Source: Erythrobacter sp. (GTDB lineage: Bacteria; Pseudomonadota; Alphaproteobacteria; Sphingomonadales; Sphingomonadaceae). Taken from it: a stretch of 35,919 bases of DNA. Each line of letters begins with the position of its first letter. The first letter of the stretch is position 1. The position numbers were made by a program, and so were the translations under genes. This document shows, in pieces, positions 27,440-35,919 of this stretch. The notes beneath the pieces are model-generated. The model was not told the DNA's origin. It searched no databases and saw nothing but the letters and a program-made list of their open reading frames with translations. The DNA is taken from the NCBI RefSeq assembly GCF_023653175.1, contig NZ_JAMNXL010000015.1:1-35919 (forward strand). Reading direction: 5' to 3'.

Positions 27440-27940
27440 TCAATTATCGGCGAAATCCGCGGCTATCACAAGCCGATTGTCGTCCCATTCGATCACCGCG
27501 GCGGGGATCATCGGGACCATGAAGGTCTTCGGGCCCTTTTCGGGGGCGGGTTCGAGGGTGATCTCGATGATGTCGGTCGCGCCGAAATTCTCGATCGCGG
27601 CGACGGTGCCGATCACGTCTCCGGCGTCGGTGACGACGGGAAGGCCAAGGAGGTCGGCGTGGTAGAATTCGCCCTCGACCAGCGGCGGGAGCGCCTCGCG
27701 CGGGACGGTCAGCACCGTGCCGCGCAACCTTTCCGCATCGGCGCGCGAGGTGCTCTCGGCAAGGCGGGCGACCGCCCCGCCCTTCCCGTCCTCGCGGATC
27801 TTTACCAGCGTGAGCGCGCCATCATTGAAGCTCTTGTGCTGCGCGAGCGCGGCGACGCCCTCGCCGAACAGCTTCAGGCGCACCTCGCCCGCCACCCCGT
27901 GCGCGCCGGCAATGGCGGCAAGGGTGACGGGCTTGGCCAT
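27440..27940 (-). CDS. rimM: Ribosome maturation factor RimM
   Basis: MAKPVTLAAIAGAHGVAGEVRLKLFGE...EFYHADLLGLPVVTDAGDVIGTVAAIENFGATDIIEI. Confidence 0.95.
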   Translation of the reverse strand: MAKPVTLAAIAGAHGVAGEVRLKLFGEGVAALAQHKSFNDGALTLVKIREDGKGGAVARLAESTSRADAERLRGTVLTVPREALPPLVEGEFYHADLLGLPVVTDAGDVIGTVAAIENFGATDIIEITLEPAPEKGPKTFMVPMIPAAVIEWDDNRLVIAADFADN

Positions 27941-27946
27941 CTGCGC

Positions 27947-28414
27947 TTAGCCTTCGGCCTGTTCTTCAGCGGCGGCTTCTTCAGCAGCCGGAGCCTCTTC
28001 CGCGGCGGCTTCTTCAGCAGGGGCAGCGGCTGCGGCGCGGGCTTCTTCTTCAGCAGCGCGGGCGGCTTCCTCGGCCTCGGCGATCTTGGCGGCACGCTCT
28101 TCGGCGCGTTCCTTGGCCTTCTCGCCCGGTTCGCCCTTCTTGGGGTTCACGCGGGCTGCGCGCTCCTTGATGCCGGCGGCATCGAGGAAGCGGGCGACGC
28201 GGTCGGTCGGCTGCGCGCCGACGCCGAGCCAGTAGCGGGCGCGGTCTTCGATCAGCTTCACGCGGTCGGCCGAATCCTTGGCGAGCAGCGGGTTATAGGT
28301 GCCGATCTGCTCGAGATACTTGCCGTCGCGCGGGCTACGGCTGTTGGCGACGACGATGCGGTAATAGGGACGCTTCTTGGCACCGCCGCGCGAGAGCCGG
28401 ATGGAAATCGACAT
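27947..28414 (-). CDS. rpsP: 30S ribosomal protein S16 with Ala/Glu-rich C-terminal extension
   Basis: [44 protein letters not shown]...; tail [46 protein letters not shown]. Confidence 0.97.
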   Translation of the reverse strand: MSISIRLSRGGAKKRPYYRIVVANSRSPRDGKYLEQIGTYNPLLAKDSADRVKLIEDRARYWLGVGAQPTDRVARFLDAAGIKERAARVNPKKGEPGEKAKERAEERAAKIAEAEEAARAAEEEARAAAAAPAEEAAAEEAPAAEEAAAEEQAEG

Positions 28415-28469
28415 GAGTAGTAACCTTTCGAGAAAATTGAACTTTTTAACCTAAACTTCTGACTTTAAA

Positions 28470-29933
28470 CTATTTCTTGAACCGCGGGGGTCCTCCTAGG
28501 CCGGGCAGGCCGCCCATCGGCCCGGGGCCGCCAAGTCCGGGGAGGCCGCCAGCGCCGCCGCCCATTCCGCCCATGCCGCCCATCGGGCCGCCGCCGCCGC
28601 CGAACATCGCGGCGAGGCCCTTCAATCCGCCCATCTTCTTGATCTGCTTCATCGCGCGGGCCATTTCCTGGTGCATCTTGAGCACCTTGTTGACCGTCTG
28701 CACATCGGTCCCGCTGCCCGCCGCGACGCGCTTCTTGCGCTTGGCGTTCATCAGGTCGGGGTTGGCGCGTTCCTTGGCGGTCATCGAGGAGATGATCGCC
28801 TCCATGTGGACCAGCACCTTGTCGTCCATGCCCGAATTGGCGATGGCTGCCTTGGCCTTCTTCATGCCCGGCATCATGCCCGCCAGCATCCCGAGTCCGC
28901 CCATGTTGCGCATCTGCTTGAGCTGCATGGCCAAATCGTCGAGGTCGAACTTGCCCTTCTCGAGGTTGCGGGCGAGCTTTTCGGCGTCCTCTTCCTTGAT
29001 CGTCGCCGCGGCGCGCTCGACGAGGCTGACGACGTCGCCCATGCCGAGGATGCGGTCTGCGACCGAGCCGGGGCGGAAGGGTTCGATCGCGTCGAGCTTT
29101 TCGCCGGTGCCGGCAAATTTGATCGGCTTGCCGGTGACCGCGCGCATCGAGAGCGCCGCGCCGCCGCGGGCATCGCCGTCCATGCGGGTGAGCACGACGC
29201 CGGTGAGCGGCACTTCGCTGCTGAAGGACTGCGCGACGTTGACCGCGTCCTGACCTGTCAACGAGTCGACAACCAGCAGCACTTCACCCGGCGACGACAC
29301 GCCTGCGACCGCCTTCATCTCTGCCATCAGCGCGTCATCGACGTGGAGACGGCCCGCAGTGTCGAGCAGCAGCACGTCGAAATTCTGGAGCCGCGCGGAT
29401 TCCATCGCGCGGCGCGCAATGTCGACCGGCTGTTGGCCGGCCACGATCGGCAGGGTCGCCACGTCGACTTGCGTGCCCAGCACCGCCAGCTGCTCCTGCG
29501 CGGCCGGACGGTTGACGTCGAGCGAGGCCATCAGCGCCTTTTTGCCGTGGCGCTCACGGATCAGCTTGGCGAGCTTGGCGGTGGTGGTCGTCTTGCCCGA
29601 GCCCTGCAGGCCGACCATCATGATCACGACCGGCGGCTTGGCATCGAGCTTGAGGCCCTCGACCTCCATCCCGCCCAGCGTCTCGACCAGCTCGTCATGG
29701 ACGATCTTGATCACCATCTGGCCGGGGGTGACCGACTTCAGGACATCCTGCCCCACGGCCTTCTCGGTGACGGCATCGATGAAGCGGCGGGCGACGGGGA
29801 GCGCAACGTCGGCTTCGAGCAGCGCGATACGCACTTCGCGCATGGCATCGCGCACGTCCTGCTCACGCAGCGCGCCGCGGCCCTTGAGCTTGTCGAATAC
29901 ACCGCCAAGACGGTCTGACAGCGTGTCGAACAT
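28470..29933 (-). CDS. ffh: Signal recognition particle protein Ffh
   Basis: MFDTLSDRLGGVFDKLKGRGALREQDVRDAMREVRIALLEADV..., GLQGSGKTTTTAKLAK, DTAGRLHVD, M-domain and Gly/Met-rich tail. Confidence 0.97.
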   Translation of the reverse strand: MFDTLSDRLGGVFDKLKGRGALREQDVRDAMREVRIALLEADVALPVARRFIDAVTEKAVGQDVLKSVTPGQMVIKIVHDELVETLGGMEVEGLKLDAKPPVVIMMVGLQGSGKTTTTAKLAKLIRERHGKKALMASLDVNRPAAQEQLAVLGTQVDVATLPIVAGQQPVDIARRAMESARLQNFDVLLLDTAGRLHVDDALMAEMKAVAGVSSPGEVLLVVDSLTGQDAVNVAQSFSSEVPLTGVVLTRMDGDARGGAALSMRAVTGKPIKFAGTGEKLDAIEPFRPGSVADRILGMGDVVSLVERAAATIKEEDAEKLARNLEKGKFDLDDLAMQLKQMRNMGGLGMLAGMMPGMKKAKAAIANSGMDDKVLVHMEAIISSMTAKERANPDLMNAKRKKRVAAGSGTDVQTVNKVLKMHQEMARAMKQIKKMGGLKGLAAMFGGGGGPMGGMGGMGGGAGGLPGLGGPGPMGGLPGLGGPPRFKK

Positions 29934-29976
29934 CGCCAACTTCTCCTGCCGGACACCGCGATGCCCGGAAAATGCG

Positions 29977-30011
29977 AAAAACGCCGGCGGACGAAACCTC
30001 GTCGGCCAGCG
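29977..30011 (-). terminator. Rho-independent terminator or attenuator between tRNA-Ala and ffh
   Basis: Minus strand CGCTGGCCGACGA-GGTT-TCGTCCGCCGGCG (12 of 13 pairs including one G-T) followed by TTTTTCGCATTTT. Confidence 0.7.
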
Positions 30012-30064
30012 TTGCGAAACCGTGCCCCTCTGAGGCTACAAATTCCGACTTTGATCAGGATGAC

Positions 30065-30140
30065 TGGTGGAGCCTAGCGGGATCGAACCGCTGACCTCAA
30101 CACTGCCAGTGTTGCGCTCTCCCAGCTGAGCTAAGGCCCC
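30065..30140 (-). tRNA. tRNA-Ala (anticodon GGC)
   Basis: Minus strand GGGGCCTTAGCTCAGCTGGGAGAGCGCAACACTGGCAGTGTTGAGGTCAGCGGTTCGATCCCGCTAGGCTCCACCA: 76 nt, cloverleaf folds by eye, anticodon loop CTGGCAG, encoded CCA. Confidence 0.96.
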
Positions 30141-30227
30141 GAGCCAGTCATCATGCAAGCCGGGCGAAGCGCCCTGCCTGCGGGAGGCGGCCATTAGTCG
30201 GGCCGCCCCCCCTTTGCAAGTGCAAAA

Positions 30228-30569
30228 TCAGCTCTCGTCGTCTTCATCGTCGCCCGAGGTGGCAACGCCGAGATCGTCGTCACCGCCGAGGTCGACATCG
30301 TTGTCGGGCGAATCGCCGTCCTCGTCGATGTCCTCGATGTCTTCCAGGTCGCCCAGATCATCGTTACCGCCCAGATCGGCGTCGGCTTCGACATCGACCT
30401 TCTTCTCGACTTCCTCGAAGGGAATCGGCTGCTTGGACTTGAGCACAGGCTCGGGCGTCCAGGTCTCGCCGCATTCGATGCAGGAGACGGGATCTTCCTT
30501 GCCGAGATCGTAGAAGCGGGTCGCGCACTTCGGGCAGGTACGCTTGGTTCCCCATTCGGGCTTGGCCAT
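30228..30569 (-). CDS. TIGR02300 family protein (zinc-ribbon with acidic C-terminus)
   Basis: MAKPEWGTKRTCPKCATRFYDLGKEDPVSCIECGETWTPEPVLKSKQP... then strongly acidic tail. Confidence 0.9.
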   Translation of the reverse strand: MAKPEWGTKRTCPKCATRFYDLGKEDPVSCIECGETWTPEPVLKSKQPIPFEEVEKKVDVEADADLGGNDDLGDLEDIEDIDEDGDSPDNDVDLGGDDDLGVATSGDDEDDES

Positions 30570-30743
30570 TGTCATTCCTCAATTCGGGCCGCCCCGTGGC
30601 CGGAGCGGGCATGCAAGCTGCAAAAAATCGCAGGCGGCTTGGTCGCAAAAGGTGGGCGCGGCAAGCGCTTTATCAAGAGCCCGGGCCGCAGCGCGCGGGG
30701 CGCCTTGCCAGAAGCGCGGGGCGCTGTCAAAGACCGCCGCCTT

Positions 30744-32066
30744 ATGACCAGCTACCGCTTCTCGTCCCTCGGCCCGCTGACCGGCTCGATCCGCGTTCCC
30801 GGCGACAAATCGATCAGCCACCGCTCGCTGATGTTTGCAGGGCTTGCGGTGGGCCGCAGCCGCATAACCGGGCTGCTCGAAGGCGAGGACGTGCTCGCCA
30901 CCGCCGCCGCGATGCGCGCCTTCGGAGCGCAGATCGCGCGCGGGGAGGATGGCAGCTGGGTGGTGGACGGCGTCGGCGTCGGCAGCCTGCTAGAACCGAA
31001 ACAGGCGCTCGACATGGGCAATTCGGGCACTTCGACGCGCCTCTTGATGGGCCTTGTCGCCAGCCACGCCATCACCGCGACCTTCACGGGCGATGCGAGC
31101 CTGTCGGGCCGCCCGATGAAGCGCGTGATCGATCCGCTCAGCCTGATGGGCGCCAGCTTCGAGGCTACGGCAGGCGGCACCCTCCCCCTGATGCTGCGCG
31201 GCGCCTCGCCCGCCGTGCCGATCACCTACCGCCTCCCCGTGGCAAGCGCGCAGGTGAAGAGCGCGGTGCTACTCGCCGGGCTCAACACGCCGGGCATCAC
31301 CCGGTTGATCGAACCCGTCCCGACCCGCGACCACACTGAACGGATGCTCACCGGCTTCGGCGCGAAGCTCGAAGTGGGCGAGGAAAACGGCGAAACCATC
31401 ATCAGCATCCACGGCGAGGCGGAATTGCGCCCCATGGATGTGGTTGTCCCCGGCGACCCTTCGTCCGCTGCCTTCTTCATGGTCGCCGCCACGCTGGTGC
31501 CGGGGAGCGACCTGACGATCATGAACGTCGGCCTCAACCCCACCCGCGCGGGGCTGCTCGCGGTGCTGCGGCAGATGGGCGCGGATATCGAGGAAGTCGA
31601 CGACCGCGAAGTCGGCGGCGAGCCGGTCGCCGACCTCAGGGTGCGCCATGCGCCGCTCACCGGCGTGGACGTCGATCCGGCCATCGCGCCTGCCATGATC
31701 GACGAATTCCCGGTGCTGTTCGTCGCCGCCGCGCTCGCCGCAGGCACGACCCGCACCTCGGGTCTGGAGGAACTGCGGGTCAAGGAAAGCGACCGCCTCG
31801 CGGCAATGGCCGCCGCGCTGACGCTGGCGGGCGCGCGCGTCGAGGAGCACGAGGACGGCCTCACCATCCACGGCACCGGCGGCGAGGCCCTGCGCGGCAC
31901 CCCCGCAGGCGCGAGCGTCGCCACCCGGCTCGATCACCGTATTGCCATGAGCATGGCGGTGGCGGGGCTGGTCAGCGAGGGCGGCGTCGAGGTCGACGAC
32001 ATTGCGCCGATCAACACAAGCTTCCCGACCTTCATGGGGCTGCTGGACGAGGCAGCGGCGGCGTGA
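30744..32066 (+). CDS. aroA: 3-phosphoshikimate 1-carboxyvinyltransferase
   Basis: LTGSIRVPGDKSISHRSLMFAGLAVG, LDMGNSGTSTRLLMG, EELRVKESDRLAAMA, DHRIAMSMAVAGL; internal ATG at 30744. Confidence 0.96.
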   Translation: MTSYRFSSLGPLTGSIRVPGDKSISHRSLMFAGLAVGRSRITGLLEGEDVLATAAAMRAFGAQIARGEDGSWVVDGVGVGSLLEPKQALDMGNSGTSTRLLMGLVASHAITATFTGDASLSGRPMKRVIDPLSLMGASFEATAGGTLPLMLRGASPAVPITYRLPVASAQVKSAVLLAGLNTPGITRLIEPVPTRDHTERMLTGFGAKLEVGEENGETIISIHGEAELRPMDVVVPGDPSSAAFFMVAATLVPGSDLTIMNVGLNPTRAGLLAVLRQMGADIEEVDDREVGGEPVADLRVRHAPLTGVDVDPAIAPAMIDEFPVLFVAAALAAGTTRTSGLEELRVKESDRLAAMAAALTLAGARVEEHEDGLTIHGTGGEALRGTPAGASVATRLDHRIAMSMAVAGLVSEGGVEVDDIAPINTSFPTFMGLLDEAAAA

Positions 32067-32356
32067 ACACCCCGCTCGACTGGCCGAGCCTCGTCGGCCT
32101 TGCCGGCACCGCCTGCATCATCGGCGCCTATGCCTATCTGACTCTCGCCAAGGCGACCAACCCCTTCCTGCTCCACGGCACCAATCTGCTTGGCGCGGCG
32201 CTGCTGACGGTCTCTCTGATCTATCACACCAACTGGGCGAGCATGGTGCTGGAGTTCTTCTGGGCCGCAATCGCGATCCTCGGGCTGGTGCGGGCGTGGC
32301 GGAGCCGGGGGGAGGCGGCCCCACCCCCTCCCCCAAGCGGGAGGGGAGACTTATGA
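32063..32356 (+). CDS. Small CBU_0592-like membrane protein with repeat-derived C-terminus
   Basis: MNTPLDWPSLVGLAGTACIIGAYAYLTLAKATNPFLLHGTNLLGAALLTVSLIYHTNWASMVLEFFWAAIAILGLVRAWRSRGEAAPPPPPSGRGDL; 4-nt overlaps with aroA and cmk. Confidence 0.7.
   Translation: MNTPLDWPSLVGLAGTACIIGAYAYLTLAKATNPFLLHGTNLLGAALLTVSLIYHTNWASMVLEFFWAAIAILGLVRAWRSRGEAAPPPPPSGRGDL
32325..32346. repeat. G/C-rich hairpin (CCCCTCCC-CCAAGC-GGGAGGGG), probable remnant of a dispersed repeat
   Basis: Perfect 8-bp arms; sequence style matches the trmD insertion (CCTCCCCN..GGGGAGGGG); covers the end of 32063-32356 and the cmk ribosome-binding region. Confidence 0.65.
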
Positions 32357-32973
32357 TCATCGCCGTCGACGGCCCCACCGCAAGCGGAAAGGGCACCATA
32401 GCCAAGGCGCTCGCGGCGCATTTCGCCCTGCCCCATCTCGATACCGGGCTGCTCTACCGCGCGGTCGGGCGGCAGGTGCAGCTGGCGGGCGGCAACCCGG
32501 ATGACGCCCATGTGGCGCTCGCCGCCTGCGACTTTCCCGACGCCCTGCTGGGTGACCAGATCCTGCGCTCCGAGGAAGTCGGCGGCTATGCGAGCCGCGT
32601 CTCGGTCCACCCCGCGGTGCGCCGCGCGCTCTACGAACGCCAGCGCGCCTTCGCCCTGCAGGAGGGCGGCGCAGTGCTCGACGGGCGCGATATCGGCACG
32701 GTGATCGCCCCCGAGGCTGAGGTGAAGCTGTTCGTCACCGCCAGCACCGCCGAGCGTGCGCGGCGGCGCTGGCTGGAGATGACGGGGCGCGGGATTGCGG
32801 CCGATCTGGCCGAGATCGAGGCGGACATCGCCGCGCGCGACGAACGCGACATGAGCCGCGCCGACGCGCCGCTTATGGCCGCCCCCGGCGCGCAAATGCT
32901 CGACACCACCACGCTTGGCCGCAACGAGGCCATAGCCGCTGCGATCGCGGCGGTACAAGCAGCGCGCGCCTGA
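32353..32973 (+). CDS. cmk: Cytidylate kinase
   Basis: MIIAVDGPTASGKGTIAKALAAHFALPHLDTGLLYRAVG..., DGRDIGTVIAPEAEVKLFVTAS, RDERDMSRADAPL. Confidence 0.96.
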   Translation: MIIAVDGPTASGKGTIAKALAAHFALPHLDTGLLYRAVGRQVQLAGGNPDDAHVALAACDFPDALLGDQILRSEEVGGYASRVSVHPAVRRALYERQRAFALQEGGAVLDGRDIGTVIAPEAEVKLFVTASTAERARRRWLEMTGRGIAADLAEIEADIAARDERDMSRADAPLMAAPGAQMLDTTTLGRNEAIAAAIAAVQAARA

Positions 32974-33010
32974 ACGCGCTACTTGCCTTGCGGCATCCGA
33001 TCACGCATCT

Positions 33011-33034
33011 ATAACGCGTTATATATCGCGTTAT
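33011..33034. promoter_or_regulatory. Candidate operator: inverted repeat ATAACGCG-N8-CGCGTTAT
   Basis: Perfect 8-bp arms (33011-33018, 33027-33034) ending 10 nt before the likely start codon at 33045 of a MarR-type gene. Confidence 0.65.
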
Positions 33035-33044
33035 GGAGAACCAG

Positions 33045-33995
33045 ATGGCCGATGTCGTTGCCCAGATGGGCCCCGCTTTTCTGGGCAGTCGTCTGAAGCG
33101 CCTCGGTGAACGGATGCAGGCGGGCGCCGGGATCGTGACCGCGAGCGCCGGGCTGGCGCTTCAACCGGGGCATATGGCGGTACTGGCCGCGCTGCGCGGC
33201 GCTCCGCTGAGCGTGGGCCAACTGGCAGAGGCATGTGGCACCAGCCAGCCAGGTGCTACGCGCACGCTCGGCCAGCTGCGCGACCTCGGGATGATCGATG
33301 AGGTCGAGGCCCCCGACCAGCGCAGCCGGGTGGTGACGCTTTCGCCCAAGGGTCGCGAGGCGGCCATCGTCCTGATGCACGAGGTCTGGCCCCGCGTGGG
33401 GATGGCGGCACAACAGATCCTCGACCGGCTCGATGGGGATTTTCTCGCCGGTCTGACCGAGATCGAGCGTGCCTTGAGCGAAGCCTCGATCGGAGAGCGC
33501 GGGCTGCGCGTCACCCCGGGACCGCTGCGGCTGCGCGAATATGACGATGCCCTCGCCCATCACTTCCACGATATCAACGCCGATTGGATCGAGGCGATGT
33601 TCCGGCTCGAGGCGACCGATCGCGAGGTGCTGGAGAACCCGCGCAGCCGCATCGTCGAGCCGGGCGGGTGCATCCTTTTCGTCGAAGCGCCAGGCCTCGG
33701 GATCGTGGGGACCTGCGCCTTGCAGAAGACCGGCCCCGGCGCCTTCGAGCTGACCAAGATGGGCGTGCGCGAAACCGCGCGAGGGTTGAAGGTGGGCGAG
33801 TTCCTGCTCGAGGCGATCATCGCCCGTGCACAGGCGATGGGCGCGAGACAGCTGTACCTTCTCACCAACCATATCTGCGCGGCGGCGATCCACCTCTACG
33901 AGAAGCTCGGCTTCGTCCACGACGCGGGGATCATGGCGGACTACGGCGCGCGCTACGAACGCTGCGACGTGGCAATGCTCTACAAAGGCCGGTAG
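33045..33995 (+). CDS. Bifunctional MarR-type HTH regulator / GNAT N-acetyltransferase fusion
   Basis: N-term PGHMAVLAALRGAPLSVGQLAEACGTSQPGATRTLGQLRDLGMIDEVEAPDQRSRVVTLSPKGRE (MarR wHTH), C-term GTCALQKTGPGAFELTKMGVRETARGLKVGEFLLEAIIARAQAMGARQLYLLTNHICAAAIHLYEKLGF (GNAT). ATG 33045 preceded by GGAGA; ORF track start 33033 lacks an SD. Confidence 0.88.
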   Translation: MADVVAQMGPAFLGSRLKRLGERMQAGAGIVTASAGLALQPGHMAVLAALRGAPLSVGQLAEACGTSQPGATRTLGQLRDLGMIDEVEAPDQRSRVVTLSPKGREAAIVLMHEVWPRVGMAAQQILDRLDGDFLAGLTEIERALSEASIGERGLRVTPGPLRLREYDDALAHHFHDINADWIEAMFRLEATDREVLENPRSRIVEPGGCILFVEAPGLGIVGTCALQKTGPGAFELTKMGVRETARGLKVGEFLLEAIIARAQAMGARQLYLLTNHICAAAIHLYEKLGFVHDAGIMADYGARYERCDVAMLYKGR

Positions 33996-34219
33996 CACGC
34001 GCCGAGCCGCCATTTTCCTTGCGTTTTGCGCATTCCTCGCCTAGGCGCGCCCCGTTCTCGCAATCATCGCTGGTTGAAGGAACCTTCGCGCAGGCATGGG
34101 GCCGCGCGGAGAAGTCTGCCTCTTGCCCCGCCAGCCCGCGCAATGGTGCACGGGAAGCGGCAAAAGACCCCGGAAAAACCGGTGGCCGGTAGCACAACGA
34201 AACAGGACTTTCTGAGCCT

Positions 34220-35919
<1,700 letters not shown>

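Noticed and set aside
28477-28600. G/C-rich tandem-like sequence at the ffh 3' end
   Set aside because: Encodes the ordinary Gly/Met/Pro-rich Ffh C-terminal tail; not an independent repeat.

Overview
This is a 35.9 kb high-GC chromosomal window. Gene content and repeat style suggest an alphaproteobacterium, probably Sphingomonadales/Erythrobacteraceae (inference). Most of it is housekeeping: fabD; an LD-carboxypeptidase divergent from a Mur ligase; rpsF-rpsR-rplI; amn; rimK with a RimB-like protease; an M2 (ACE-like) peptidase; asd; a DPP-IV-like peptidase; rpsP-rimM-...-trmD-rplS; ffh; tRNA-Ala(GGC); and aroA-(small membrane protein)-cmk-(MarR/GNAT)-rpsA, with rpsA truncated at the window end. 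The strongest unusual signal is a ~145 bp imperfect palindromic repeat inserted in frame in trmD, adding about 48 residues to an essential tRNA methyltransferase. A related G/C-rich hairpin forms the 3' end of the gene before cmk and appears to supply the cmk Shine-Dalgarno sequence. Other points of interest are: (i) a four-gene insertion (GRDP-like, TIGR04222-like with a Gly/Cys tail, nitrilase, small membrane protein) inside the normally compact rpsP-rimM-trmD-rplS operon; (ii) an 81 bp nested inverted repeat before the DPP-IV-like gene; (iii) a mosaic of degenerate repeats beside an orphan ORF; (iv) a perfect-arm operator-like palindrome at the MarR-GNAT fusion gene; (v) a leader/trailer inverted repeat around the tRNA gene. 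No CRISPR array, transposase, prophage or obvious defence island was seen. All family names come from reading the translations; no searches were run.
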